DNA from: Phyto melanocephala
Taxonomy: Eukaryota > Arthropoda > Insecta > Diptera > Rhinophoridae
Direction of reading: 5' to 3'
DNA length: 64,000 nucleotides
Assembly: GCA_941918925.1 (NCBI GenBank)
Contig: OW799233.1
Coordinates: 77,937,797 to 78,001,796, forward strand
Positions 23,901 through 30,692 of this stretch are shown piece after piece (position 1 is the stretch's first letter; every line of letters begins with the position of its first letter). The position numbers were made by a program, and so were the translations under genes. Under the pieces are notes generated by a model, which ran no database searches, was not told the DNA's origin, and saw only the letters and a list, made by a program, of their open reading frames with translations.

Positions 23901-24988
23901 TTGACTCGAGAAATATATATTCAAAGTTTCATGACTTTACGTTAATGCGTTTGGACACAATTCCATTTTATTCGATGTTCGAAGGACACGGTTTTTTCGA
24001 CCTACTCTTACATTACGAGCTATAACTCACTTTCGAATTTAGCCCATTTTCAATACCAAACAAACCTTGTCTATAAGAAAGATTCTGGCAAAATTTGAGC
24101 CCCCTAGCTTTTTCGGTGCGACCTCTATCGTGCTTTCAACAGACGGACGGACATAGCTAGATCGTCATCAAATCAAACCCTGATTCAGAATATATATTCT
24201 TTATGGGGTCTAAAATGGATTTTTCGATGTGTTACAAACGGAATGACAAAATGAATATACCCCCACCATTTTTTTGGTGGCGGGTATAAAAATATCGCCA
24301 AAATAACATGGCCGCCATAAACTGTCAATATCTGCTATTTCTGTTATTTTTCAGAGATCATCGAATACTGGAGTTGTTATATGAAGAAGCCAAACATAAT
24401 GTTTTATCTGGTCGATATATAATGGAATCGGTTCATTCGCTTATGTTGGGAGGTATACAAGCTCGTATTGAACTGGGTCCATTTAACACACATACACATA
24501 CGATAAGTTTTTTTAGGTAAAGTATTGACATTCCCATTGAAATCATTGATAATAAAATACACTTCGATTTTGTTTTTAGGGAAAATCAATCTAGATTTTT
24601 ACCACAACATGTCGCCAAAAACTCCAGCTGGTCATGGCTGCCAGTAAGTCGCAAAAATTCAGCCGAAGTCCGCCTTTTGGAACAATTTAAGCGTGTGCCA
24701 CAAACAGCTACGACACGTAAATTAATGCGAAAATATTTGGAATTCTGCTGGGCGCTTCCTTTTTATGGGTCTGTTATGCACACATTTTTAATTTTTCCTT
24801 ACACAATTAAATGTTTTTATGCATTTTAAATCACGATTACTTTATTTCATAATTTTAGAGCTGCATTTTTTCATGGGCAAGTAGAACAACCTGTACGTGG
24901 TCTCATGAGTTTAGTAAATCACAAGGATGTTGAAGTTTTAATTGCCGTGAATGAACGTGGAGTTTTCATCATAGATCCTATAGAATGT
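2577..24988 (+). CDS. bili: bili / FRMD8 orthologue, FERM-domain protein (7 exons, 3' end missing)
   Basis: Coding exons are 2577-2944, 3013-3779, 14838-15004, 15129-15475, 24355-24516, 24580-24768 and 24859-24988. All junctions are GT/AG and phases match throughout, giving 710 codons. Residues 1-378 are low complexity (Ser/Asn, then Gln/His runs). From exon 4 the protein follows human FRMD8: a short F1-like part, IFGLWMTSSLLEIQL, ILELLYEEAKHNVLSGRY, then LPFYGAAFFHGQVEQP and a final PH-like lobe that is cut off. In the family, Bili/FRMD8 binds LRP6 and limits Axin recruitment in Wnt signalling, and in mammals it stabilises iRhom/ADAM17 at the plasma membrane. Those roles are known for relatives and inferred here. 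The start is the first ATG of the open exon; an upstream 5'UTR exon cannot be excluded. Last exon(s) must lie beyond 64000; none was recognised after 24988. Confidence 0.85.
3013..3779 (+). CDS. bili: bili exon 2, Gln/His-rich linker
   Basis: Acceptor TTTTTAG at 3012, donor GTATGT at 3780. It completes the split Gln codon and reads TRLYHNTADYRCRDD, then a Gln/His tract at about 3130-3300 coded by CAA/CAG/CAT runs, then a Ser/Thr/Val-rich stretch. No domain is visible. The CAG/CAT tract is likely length-polymorphic. Confidence 0.8.
3942..5967 (+). mobile_element. Non-autonomous Helitron with internal tandem array
   Basis: Starts TCTATATATATAAAAG after an A and ends in CTAG before a T, the A|T target and TC...CTAG ends of Helitrons. 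A hairpin (CGCTA / TAGCG, about 5942-5955) lies some 10 bp before the CTAG. No Rep/helicase gene is present. The middle is a tandem array (see 4600-5500). Lies in bili intron 2, same strand. Confidence 0.8.
4600..5500 (+). repeat. 118-bp tandem array inside Helitron
   Basis: The unit includes GAGACTAAAAATGTTATGGG, GACCAAAAAGGTACTTTTTT and AACGTTTGCGAAGC. Successive GACTAAAAAT starts at 4629, 4747 and 4865 give a period of 118. Later units drift and two alternate versions of the half-unit occur (TTGCGAAGCYAGAATTTTGAAA versus TTTATRAAGGTAGRATTGTA). Confidence 0.85.
6084..6150 (+). mobile_element. Subfamily A DINE-like 5' fragment
   Basis: Contains GTGAGTGTAAGGGTATATGTAGGTTTGTCA-type sequence of the subfamily A start, ending abruptly at the TIR of the pogo-like element at 6151. 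Confidence 0.55.
6151..6965 (-). pseudogene. pogo/Tigger-like transposase relic
   Basis: Antisense reading from about 6960 shows a decayed DNA-binding part (LFDWFLNQRKKFVPV, GWLARFKK), then 6634-6446 with VIFNGDETGLYWKMLPNKTL and ISKERVTLQLCANASG, and 6395-6330 with AWMNAGIFKLWFFQMFVPE. These are hallmark segments of Tigger/jerky-type DDE transposases, where the Asp of GDETG is catalytic. Stops and frameshifts separate the pieces and the C-terminus is gone. At 6151-6230 a terminal stretch (CAGTCAAAGCTCGGTTAAAC) resembles pogo ends. The other end was not found. Confidence 0.75.
6966..7223. other. Intron 2 sequence, no feature
   Basis: AT-rich, nothing recognised between the pogo relic and the hairpin element. 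Confidence 0.5.
7228..7303. repeat. Hairpin MITE copy 1 (76 bp) with ATAT duplication
   Basis: Near-perfect palindrome: arms start CGTCGTTCGTAAATTATTG and reach into the centre. ATAT flanks both sides (7224-7227 and 7304-7307). A second copy is at 14146-14245. No coding capacity. Confidence 0.8.
7308..7677. other. Intron 2 sequence, no feature
   Basis: AT-rich, contains a short AAAAGTGAAAAGTGAA repeat at about 7443. No element recognised. Confidence 0.5.
7678..8668 (+). mobile_element. Subfamily A DINE-like element, diverged
   Basis: Begins TTTTTATACCCTTTACAG, holds AGGGGAGTCGATT and CAGTCTGTACGTG, and ends AAAGGGTATTGTCA plus hairpin TTCGGCACGGGCGAA. The interior from about 8040 to 8600 is longer than in other A copies. 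It stops right before the MITE at 8684. Confidence 0.65.
8684..9062. mobile_element. Harbinger-like MITE (GGGCC ends)
   Basis: Inverted ends GGGCCAATTCAAAGT at both sides, with inverted similarity continuing past 40 bp. A 3-bp direct repeat ATT flanks it (8681-8683, 9063-9065). GGGCC termini and a 3-bp duplication fit PIF/Harbinger; no transposase is present. Interior has CTCTGAGAGACAG-like repeats. Confidence 0.65.
9066..9635. other. Intron 2 sequence, no feature
   Basis: AT-rich, one 79-codon ORF at 9344-9583 without family resemblance. Confidence 0.5.
9636..11097 (+). mobile_element. Subfamily B DINE-like element
   Basis: Starts TTTTTATACCCGCCACCA, has GTCCGTCCGTCCGTCAGTCTG at about 9778, repeated CACGCC/CGCCCAC boxes, and ends hairpin TTCGGCACAGCCGAA then TATAGTGCTCTTACTTGTT. 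A shortened Tc1-like unit (antisense, about 10780-11050) is inside and replaces the usual GGTGGTGGGTA box before the hairpin. Confidence 0.75.
11098..11532. other. Spacer with three AACTGGAGGAGTACC-like repeats
   Basis: AACTGGAGGAGTACCAA, AACTGGAGAAGTACCAA and AACTGGAGGAGTCCCA occur at about 11203, 11261 and 11298. A short inverted repeat (GGTCACACT / AGTGTGACC) lies at 11464-11522. Neither could be tied to a known element. Confidence 0.5.
11533..13061 (+). mobile_element. Subfamily B DINE-like element, near full length
   Basis: 5' box TTTATACCCGCCACCA, GTCCGTCTG at about 11675, core with CGCCCAC boxes, the Tc1-like unit (12343-12935), then 3' box GGTGGTGGGTA, hairpin TTCGGCACAGCCGAA and TATAGTGCTCTTACTTGTT. 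The two boxes are inverted, as in DINE-1/Helentron-associated repeats. Confidence 0.78.
12343..12935 (-). pseudogene. Tc1/mariner-like transposase remnant inside DINE-like element
   Basis: Antisense 12850-12690 reads MERYANEQRFKVIQVFYKNE and FCALRNSFDQHNR, the N-terminal helix-turn-helix of IS630/Tc1-type transposases. Antisense 12627-12450 reads VAKEQSTSPHHHAQQL, then IVIENLDHQIEEW, like the linker and C-terminal tail of the same proteins. The whole catalytic centre is missing. The unit is bounded by inverted ends with TTTAAGGGCC-type sequence, so it is an internally deleted transposon carried by the DINE-like repeat. Confidence 0.7.
13062..13424. other. AT-rich spacer between two DINE 3' ends
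   Basis: A/T-rich, with ATACCGGGATATC and ATATCCGGGAAAC near 13340-13385. No element boundary could be fixed. Confidence 0.4.
13425..13480 (+). mobile_element. Subfamily B DINE 3'-end fragment
   Basis: ATTGGTGGTGGGTAC, hairpin TTCGGCACAGCCGAA and TATAGTGCACTTACTTGTT stand alone without the rest of the element, about 365 bp after an identical 3' end. Confidence 0.7.
13779..14090. mobile_element. Harbinger-like MITE with TAA duplication
   Basis: Inverted ends AGGCCATGACTGACTATCA, flanked by TAA on both sides (13776-13778, 14091-14093). GGCC-containing ends and TAA fit PIF/Harbinger. The 312-bp element has no transposase; a 72-codon antisense ORF looks fortuitous. Confidence 0.75.
14146..14245. 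repeat. Hairpin MITE copy 2 (100 bp) with AGCT duplication
   Basis: Same arms as 7228-7303 (CGTCGTTCGTAAATTATTG) in inverted orientation, flanked by AGCT (14142-14145, 14246-14249). The loop has a 24-bp tandem duplication (ATGTATAGGTTTTATGTG unit), which accounts for the extra length. Confidence 0.8.
14250..14837. other. 3' end of bili intron 2
   Basis: No element recognised. A pyrimidine-rich stretch ending TTTTATTAG leads into exon 3. Confidence 0.5.
14838..15004 (+). CDS. bili: bili exon 3
   Basis: Acceptor TTTTATTAG before 14838, donor GTAAGA after 15004. The peptide begins GVNTNTNNYFTSKSK and is Ser/Thr-rich. Phase matches exon 2 (one base carried over), and the exon ends on a full codon. 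It lies after an 11-kb intron full of transposons and 124 bp before exon 4. Confidence 0.75.
15129..15475 (+). CDS. bili: bili exon 4, start of FERM domain
   Basis: Acceptor ATTCTAG, donor GTAAGT. It starts VIPTCVYLMSRVAVHMEIEG, aligning with the FRMD8 F1 lobe, then IFGLWMTSSLLEIQLKSHHR and MIMLKRCVFFSKRDEE. The last two match FRMD8 LWLVSPLLEVQL and VFFPKR in order and spacing. This exon makes the family assignment firm. Confidence 0.9.
15547..15784. mobile_element. Small MITE-like inverted repeat element
   Basis: Left GCTGACTTCACAAATGCAGT and right (reverse) GCTGATTTCATAAATGCAGT extend as about 30-bp inverted ends. Interior repeats the GCATTG/CAATGC theme. No clear target duplication, so family is undetermined. 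Confidence 0.55.
15785..16244. other. Intron 4 sequence, no feature
   Basis: AT-rich; no ORF or element recognised. Confidence 0.5.
16245..17235. mobile_element. hAT-like non-autonomous element with ACCGG repeats
   Basis: Ends TAGGGAGATC (left) and TAGGGTGATC (right, reverse strand). Flanking 8-mers ATATATGT and ATGTATGT differ at one base, as expected of an old 8-bp hAT duplication. AAACCGG/CCGGTT boxes cluster in both ends (16280-16365, 17105-17220) and are absent in the middle. No transposase. Confidence 0.7.
17674..19239 (+). pseudogene. LOA-like reverse transcriptase, broken
   Basis: Pieces in different frames: 17674-17862; 17916-18326 with SFRPISLTSFLLKAMERVLV and QHAYRAGRSTETALHE; 18305-18520 with FMDIEGAFDRISFDKL (catalytic Asp); 18523-19239 with GYADDVAIMVGG (YADD at residues 18-21) and VKYLGVTLDMKLTWNDH. 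Motif order and spacing are right for LINE RT, but several frameshifts and stops make it non-functional. The nuclease domain is missing or lies before 17400 unrecognised. Confidence 0.85.
19178..20016 (+). pseudogene. LOA-like RNase H domain, frameshifted
   Basis: 19178-19573 reads SIFTDGSFMNGRAGAVVYSS (first Asp). A frameshift leads into 19459-20016 with YQAEMLGLLHALDHL (Glu), LIALDNQSVIKRM (Asp) and MWAKGHVGIAGNEAADELA (His and last Asp). All four RNase H catalytic acids are visible. It is followed by a Cys/His stretch (CKYHLKRMQI, ICSMCLEDAETAAHVVC) like the C-terminal zinc motif of I/LOA elements. Confidence 0.8.
20319..21996 (+). mobile_element. Helitron copy 2, 5'-truncated, with 118-bp tandem array
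   Basis: Same repeat unit as the Helitron at 3942 (GAGACTGAAAATGTTATGG, AAAAGGTACTTTTTTGAATT) from about 20325 to 21540. The tail ends GGGTTATATGCTAG before a T. The TCTATATATATA start is missing; the left edge abuts the LINE. Confidence 0.78.
22128..24292 (-). mobile_element. Subfamily B DINE-like element, full length
   Basis: Antisense to the bili gene. 3' end at 22128 (AACAAGTAAGAGCACTATA, hairpin TTCGGCTGTGCCAAA with one mismatch, CCCACCACC), 5' box GGTGGCGGGTATAAAAA at 24280. Three similar 180-bp core blocks (about 22930, 23200, 23440) contain GGGCG and AACGTTATATGGGAG. GTCCGTCTG complement at about 24140. It ends 60 bp before bili exon 5. Confidence 0.78.
22271..22910 (+). pseudogene. 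Tc1/mariner-like transposase remnant inside DINE-like element
   Basis: Inverted ends GGTTAAATTTTAAGGGCC at both sides. Between them: YANEQRFKVIQVFY (HTH start) around 22390, then CDSVAEESHHHAQ, then VIENLDHKIGEWRQGWGG (C-terminal tail). The catalytic region is deleted, as in the other copies. Confidence 0.7.
24355..24516 (+). CDS. bili: bili exon 5, FERM F2 lobe
   Basis: Acceptor TTATTTTTCAG, donor GTAAAG. Encodes DHRILELLYEEAKHNV and IQARIELGPF, matching FRMD8 VLRLLYEEAKGNV and VQLGPY. Intron 5, to 24579, is only 63 bp. Confidence 0.9.
24580..24768 (+). CDS. bili: bili exon 6, FERM F2/F3 region
   Basis: Acceptor TTTTTAG. Donor is GG|GTCTGT, weaker than consensus but phase-correct. Encodes ENQSRFLPQHVAKN, an Arg/Lys-rich helix and KYLEFCWALPFYG, the FRMD8 ELPFYG equivalent. 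The Gly codon of FYG is split across the next 90-bp intron. Confidence 0.88.
24859..24988 (+). CDS. bili: bili exon 7, FERM F3 lobe, last exon in window
   Basis: Acceptor ATTTTAG, donor GTAAGT after 24988. Encodes AAFFHGQVEQPVRG and VLIAVNERGVFIIDPIEC, matching FRMD8 AFFHGEVDKP and VAISLEGVHVID. It ends in phase 0. About 80 residues of the F3 lobe expected from FRMD8 length (the LGLRFQELSWD and YCIELS region) are missing from the window. Confidence 0.88.
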
Positions 24989-25256
24989 GTAAGTATATAC
25001 ATATAATATACATGCATTTCCTATGTATATCTACATATATTGATTTTGACAAAATTCATCTCTTGTACTTAGTTTTAAGTTTAATCATCAGAAAGGGTAA
25101 ACTTTATTCTATTGTACCAAAAAAGTTTTAACTATCTCTCAATAAAATTTGTAACATTAATTCTTTTTAATTTACCCTACTTTTCCTACAAGTGAAATTT
25201 TTATTGCTCACTATAGCACCATCATTTTAGTTTTAAATATTGCTTTAATAACTTTC
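24989..25256. other. Start of bili intron 7
   Basis: Donor GTAAGT, then AT-rich DNA with no further exon recognised. Confidence 0.55.
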
Positions 25257-25850
25257 ATTTTATACCCTTCACACAGTGAAAAAGGGTATATATATGTAGG
25301 TTTGTCATTCCGTTTGTAATTTCTACAATTTTCATTTCCGACCCCATAGAGTATATATTTTCGGAAAGCTTATGAATAGGGGAGTCGATTAAGCTCTGTC
25401 AATCTGTCCGTGTGTATGTTGAAATCAACTTTTTGAAGCCCCCCGACATCGCTTGGGCCCGCGTGAAATATTAGAATATCAGAAATATTTGGGAGCAGAT
25501 CGGGTGTGAAAATCAAAAAATCCGATACGTAAACAACTGAGATATGAGGAAAAAACCACGACCACCTCGTTTTTTCACAACAACAACATATAACACATAC
25601 ATAAGTACATACATACAAACGTTGTATACTGACCAGAATGAAGGTGGCATCGAATCCCAGCTGAGCCAAAATAATTTTTTTAAAATTTTTTTTAATTTTT
25701 TAAAACATAAACTCAATTTATAATTTTACAGTGGGATGTTTTTATAAAGGTATGTTTTTTATATGTATGTACGTTATTGCATGACACAATACACGTTGCG
25801 AAGTATATATAAAATTCGGCACGGCCGAATATAGCACTCTTACTTGTTTT
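25257..25850 (+). mobile_element. Subfamily A DINE-like element
   Basis: TTTTATACCCTTCACACAG at the start, AGGGGAGTCGATTAAG and GTCAATCTGTCCGTGTG, ending GCGAAGTATATATAAAATTC in hairpin TTCGGCACGGCCGAA then TATAGCACTCTTACTTGTT. Confidence 0.75.
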
Positions 25851-26555
25851 GTCCTATACAGTATTTGCACACTGCAATAAACGCCTCAACCGTTGCATGT
25901 AATTGTTTGTTTAGGTCAAAAGATGCAAAGAGAAAATCGGAATAAAAAAATTTTACGCCGACTTCTTTGAAGGCATTGTTTTTGCTTTATTTGTTTTTTT
26001 TACTGTTTTATTATACCCTTCACCTGTGGTGCACAAGGGTATATACAGCATTGTCATCCCGTTTGTAATTTCTACAATTTTCATTTCCGACCCTATAAAG
26101 TATTTTCTGAAAGCTTATGAATAGAGGAGTCGTTAAAGCCCTGTCCGTCTGTCCGTGTGTTGGTTGAAATCAACTTTTAGAAGCAACCAGATCTTCCTCA
26201 GATCTATGTATGGTATCAATATTTTGGAAATATCCAGGAATAAACCGCTATTGAAATTCAGCACAATCGCCCCATAACTTTCTGAGATACGAGCAAATAA
26301 ACACGACTGCCTCTGTTTTTTTCCATATTTTTCCTATTACAAAGAAAATAAAAAAAACATGTGAAAGCGTATGAATAGAGGAGTCGATGAAGCCCTGACC
26401 GTCTGTCCGTGTGTTGGTTGAAATCAACTTTTAGAAGCAACTATATGTTCCTCAGATCTGTATATGGTATCAATCTCTTGGATATATCCAGGAATGAATC
26501 GCTATTGAAATTCAGCACAATCGCCCCATAACTTTCTGAGATATGAGCAAAAAAC

Positions 26556-26728
26556 GGCTCCACGAAAAGCCCCACAATGAAATAACGCCCAGGAAACGAT
26601 CCCCTATGAAGTAAACCCCAAAAAATTGGAAATAACACCCAAAAACAGTGAATGAAATAACATCGAAAAATAAATGAAATAAACCGCAAAGCGAAAACGA
26701 AAAAACCCCCAATATTTGGGAGTAATTT
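26556..26728 (+). repeat. Cryptic GAAATAAC/CCCCAAAA repeat tract
   Basis: Purine-rich stretch with recurring AATGAAATAACGCCC, GAAATAACACCCAAAAA and GAAATAAACCGC, inserted between duplicated subfamily A segments. Not found in other copies. Confidence 0.5.
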
Positions 26729-27686
26729 CATATGGAATCAATCTTTTGGAAATATCCAGGAATGAATCGCTATTGAAATTCAGCACAATCGCCCCATAAC
26801 TTTTTGAGATATGAGCAAATAACCACGACCACCTCGTTTTTTTCACAATTACAAGAACAACATACATATATACTGGTTAGAGTAAACGTGGCATGTAATC
26901 CCAGCTGAGCCAAACAATTTTTTATTATTTTATATAATATTTATATTATTATTATTTTTTTTATACATTTTTTTTTTATTTTAAATTTTTAAAAAAAATT
27001 TTTTTTCAATATTTTTGAAAATTTTTTTATTGTTTTTTTTTGTTTTAAATACATATTTATTTAGTTTTTTTTTTATAATTTTTTTTTTTTGGAGACATGT
27101 ACATACGTAAACTCAATTTATAATTCTGCAATCGGATGTTTTGTATATGCACATATGTACGTATTTCATATGAGATGAATGGTGATACAAACAATTGTTA
27201 TTGCATGACTACACTGAACCAAAAAGGTACATAAATTTAAAGAAAAAGTGCACTAATTTTGACCTTAGACTGTAACGAACCAAACCATATTGGCTCCAAC
27301 TCTCAAAGGGTATTGCTACCTATAGTTACCGGCCGTGCTCATGGATGTTGGTGTGGTTCTTACCCCTATCGAATTAGATTACGGTTCGCTATACAATTTA
27401 TAAAAATTAGGTAGCTAAAAAAATATATACCAAACCGACGAAATAACAAAATGAAAATAAAATACCAATAAAAAAATAAACAGAAGCTTAGTAGAAGAGG
27501 GATAGGTGTGATTTCCTCTCTTATAGTCTTTACCCTCGCTAGCCATGCTATCTAATGTAATGTTAACAGATAGCCCAATAAAACTAACTACCTACGCATG
27601 TCCTTATCCTTTAATGAAAATTATAACAATTTTAACAAGTCATTTTAAAATTGATATGCAAATTATACTTATCAAAAGTTTATATT

Positions 27687-27882
27687 TAGTAACTTTATCT
27701 TTAATATAATGTCTTTTATTTTTGAGTTTTAATACAATTCAGATGCTAACTTATTCAATTCAAAATAAAGAACGACCGGAAACCTCTGCTGTCATAAGTC
27801 AATCCCGAAGTTGGTTGCAATTTACACAAACAGCTGTCATTACATTGCCAATTCAGGGTTGCCATATGACAGATTACTACAA
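27687..27882 (-). repeat. 3' LTR of gypsy element
   Basis: Starts TAGTAACTTTATC and ends ATTACTACAA on the + strand. Matches 32802-32997 except one C/T at about 27845. Confidence 0.9.
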
Positions 27883-27935
27883 TTTCGGCCAATCTGACAT
27901 TACAATTGACCTCAATTGTCAGCCGATCCCTCAAC

Positions 27936-28220
27936 TTAATCATCTAAATACTCATAATCTTGATATTCAATAGTTTCACTAGAATTGCATTCATCTTCTA
28001 AATATTGGTAATCTTCATAAGTGTTGCCTTCAGAGTCCGATACTATATCACTAATATTATCTTTATGTTCCAGCCACTTTTTTAAACGACTCGAGTCTAC
28101 TATGCCACAATAGGGCATTTGTGTAATTTGACAGTTTTCTTCTACATCCGATATTTCGTATCGATCATTACCTAATTCCTTCTGAATAATATACGGCCCT
28201 CGGTACTTTAGTGTCGACAT
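27936..28220 (-). CDS. pol: Integrase C-terminal GPY/F module, shifted frame
   Basis: 94 codons: LKYRGPYIIQKELGNDRYEI is the GPY/F module of Ty3/gypsy integrases, followed by an acidic tail (EDYQYLEDE). It overlaps the end of the integrase frame by about 50 bp and needs a one-base shift to be joined. Confidence 0.8.
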   Translation of the reverse strand: MSTLKYRGPYIIQKELGNDRYEISDVEENCQITQMPYCGIVDSSRLKKWLEHKDNISDIVSDSEGNTYEDYQYLEDECNSSETIEYQDYEYLDD

Positions 28221-29256
28221 TTTTTAATACTACATAATCCCCTATTTGAAAGGATTCAGCGGGTTTATGATGTTCGTTAAAATATTTCATGTTGTATGAT
28301 TGAGACTTTTTAATAGCATCCGATGCAGACCTCCTAATTGAGCTTAAGTCAACACTTTCCTCAGCGTATGCTTCCTGCAGATACTCCGTTATTTCGTCTA
28401 CTACTTCGCCACGCTGCTCTACTCCGAATAGCATTCTACACGCCGACTGTCCAGTTGCACGGTGAACAGTATTGTTCAATGCGAATTCTATTTGTGTCAA
28501 TTTTTCCACCCAATCAGAATGCCCAATGGGTTCAGTTAACTTAGCTAACATAGCCTTTAAATCCCTATTTACTCTCTCCACTTGCCCGTTCGACTGTGGG
28601 GACCCTACTGAAACCTTTACATGAACAATGTTGCGCTCCGTTAAAAACCTACTAAATTCATTGGACGTAAAACATGACCCGCGGTCACTAATTATCCTCC
28701 GCGGACGGCTATAATTCCCAAAATACTTATTTAAGGCGCATAAAACTTCCTTTGTTCCTGTTGAATTTACTGAATATAACTGTGTGAATTTCGTAAAGGC
28801 GTCTACCACAACTAAAATATGTTTTCGTTTAGATCTTATCGATGGCAGCGGACCAATATGGTCGACATGTAATGTGTCAAAAGGAATAGGTTTCTTTTCT
28901 ACATTATATAAATTCCTTTTATTCTTATTATTGGGGTCCGTATAATATATGCATTTTAGGCAATTCCTTATAAACCGATTCAATTTGTCCCTCATATTCG
29001 GAAACCAATAATATTTCTTTATCTGATTCATGCATTTTGTAATGCCTACGTGGCCATATTTTTCATGAATAAGACGCATTACGTTTTCCTCCATTTCAGC
29101 AGGCACATATAATTGCCTTTGCCCTTGTACACCCCGTCGAAATACTAATCCATTACTTATTTCATAGCTTTCTGAATCTTCTTCCTCCAATTTTTCCTTA
29201 ATACGCTGAATATTGCTATGTTCTGAGCAATCTGTATATTTACATCGATATCGCAT
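28168..29256 (-). CDS. pol: Integrase of Pol
   Basis: 362 codons. HHCC zinc motif (His 64, His 69, Cys 99, Cys 102), catalytic core LHVDHIGP (Asp 132), ISDRGSCFTS (Asp 191) and SNGQVERVN (Glu 227); the 35-residue D-E spacing is canonical. It inserts element cDNA into the chromosome. The frame is lost just before the GPY/F module, which continues at 28220. Confidence 0.92.
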   Translation of the reverse strand: MRYRCKYTDCSEHSNIQRIKEKLEEEDSESYEISNGLVFRRGVQGQRQLYVPAEMEENVMRLIHEKYGHVGITKCMNQIKKYYWFPNMRDKLNRFIRNCLKCIYYTDPNNKNKRNLYNVEKKPIPFDTLHVDHIGPLPSIRSKRKHILVVVDAFTKFTQLYSVNSTGTKEVLCALNKYFGNYSRPRRIISDRGSCFTSNEFSRFLTERNIVHVKVSVGSPQSNGQVERVNRDLKAMLAKLTEPIGHSDWVEKLTQIEFALNNTVHRATGQSACRMLFGVEQRGEVVDEITEYLQEAYAEESVDLSSIRRSASDAIKKSQSYNMKYFNEHHKPAESFQIGDYVVLKNVDTKVPRAVYYSEGIR

Positions 29257-30692
29257 TCGCCTATTATCCCCACTATTGGCATACGGCTAAGTGCATCGAC
29301 GTGCGTCATTAACTCTCCCTTACGATGCCTGATATTATAATCAAAATTCTCCAATTCTAATGTCCATCTGGCTATCCTCGGGTTTATCAATTTTTTATTT
29401 AATGTCAGTGTAAGAGAGTTACAATCGGTTACGATTGTGAACGAAATTCCCTCCAGATACACACGAAATCGCCTTAGGGCATATATAATAGCCAGGGTTT
29501 CCAACTCGAAGCTGTGGTATTTAGACTCCGGTTTTGACGTACACTTAGAATAATAGGCTACCGGGTGAAATTTCCCGTCTCCTTGTCGCTGCAGTAGAAC
29601 TGCCCCATAACCCTTTGAACTAGCATCTGTGTGTAACTCTGTTTCAAAAAGAGGGTTATACACCGCTAACACTGGCCCCTTAACCAACCTATCTTTCAAT
29701 GTCAGGAATGCATCAGTACACTCATTTGTCCAATTAAAAGTTCCATTCTTCAATTCCGTTAAAGGTCTTGCTATTCTTGAAAAATTATAAACAAATCTTC
29801 GAAAAAACGAAAATAATCCCAGACAGCGTTCCACTTCCCCATGGTTGGTCGGAATTGGATATTCTTGAATTGTCTTGATATGGTCATTATTCGGGCGTAT
29901 TCCCTCTTCATTAACCTTGTAACCTAAATAGTCCAATTCACGGTATCCAAATTTACACTTTTCCAAATTCAATTTCAAACCCGCAGTCTTCAAGACCTTT
30001 AATACGTCGGACAAAATTCCCAAATGCTTCTCAAATGTCCTAGTTGCAATACTAATGTCATCTAGATATACTACTATCTTTCCCCCATCAATAAATTTCG
30101 TCAACACCATATTAATAAATCGCTGAAAAACGGCTCCCGCATTCTTGAGACCAAATGGCATATAACAGTATTCAAACTGGCCCAACGGCGTCACAAAAGC
30201 AGTAAATTGGATTGAGTCCTTATCCATTGGTACTTGATGGAAACTATTTTCCAAATCAAGTGTCGAAAAATATCTCTTATTCCCCAAATAATCGAGGCAA
30301 TCTTCAATTAATGGCAGAGGGTAATTATCCTTTTGAGTGATTTTATTTAACGACCGATAATCAACGCACATTCTCAAGTCCCCGTTCTTTCTCCTTACTA
30401 GCACAATAGGGGAGGCATATGGCGACTCGCTCGCACGAATTATACCTTTCTCTAACAGTTCCTCCAGTTTTTTCCTAACTTCGGCTCGCTCGTGATAAGA
30501 AAGTCTTCGGGGCCCACTGTAAACCGGTACGTCATTTGTCGATCTGATTCTCATACAATAATTCAGAGGCTTATCAATATTCTCTACAACACTGAAATAG
30601 TTTTCTTCAATAACTGATTTTAAAGCATAAGCATTCGCTGAAGTTAAGTTGCTATCCATATATATATATCGGATTTCGGTCCGATCACACAA
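29157..30692 (-). CDS. pol: Reverse transcriptase and RNase H of Pol
   Basis: 511 codons. RT: ASPIVLVRRKNGDLRMCVDY, FSTLDLENSFHQVP (Asp 146) and VVYLDDISIAT (Asp 211, 212). Then a connection and RNase H with ELHTDASSKGYGAVL (Asp 356), FELETLAI (Glu 398) and IVTDCNSLT (Asp 423). All catalytic acids are present, so the enzyme looks intact. It copies element RNA to DNA. A single-base shift near 29230 separates it from integrase. Confidence 0.92.
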   Translation of the reverse strand: MCDRTEIRYIYMDSNLTSANAYALKSVIEENYFSVVENIDKPLNYCMRIRSTNDVPVYSGPRRLSYHERAEVRKKLEELLEKGIIRASESPYASPIVLVRRKNGDLRMCVDYRSLNKITQKDNYPLPLIEDCLDYLGNKRYFSTLDLENSFHQVPMDKDSIQFTAFVTPLGQFEYCYMPFGLKNAGAVFQRFINMVLTKFIDGGKIVVYLDDISIATRTFEKHLGILSDVLKVLKTAGLKLNLEKCKFGYRELDYLGYKVNEEGIRPNNDHIKTIQEYPIPTNHGEVERCLGLFSFFRRFVYNFSRIARPLTELKNGTFNWTNECTDAFLTLKDRLVKGPVLAVYNPLFETELHTDASSKGYGAVLLQRQGDGKFHPVAYYSKCTSKPESKYHSFELETLAIIYALRRFRVYLEGISFTIVTDCNSLTLTLNKKLINPRIARWTLELENFDYNIRHRKGELMTHVDALSRMPIVGIIGECDIDVNIQIAQNIAIFSVLRKNWRKKIQKAMK

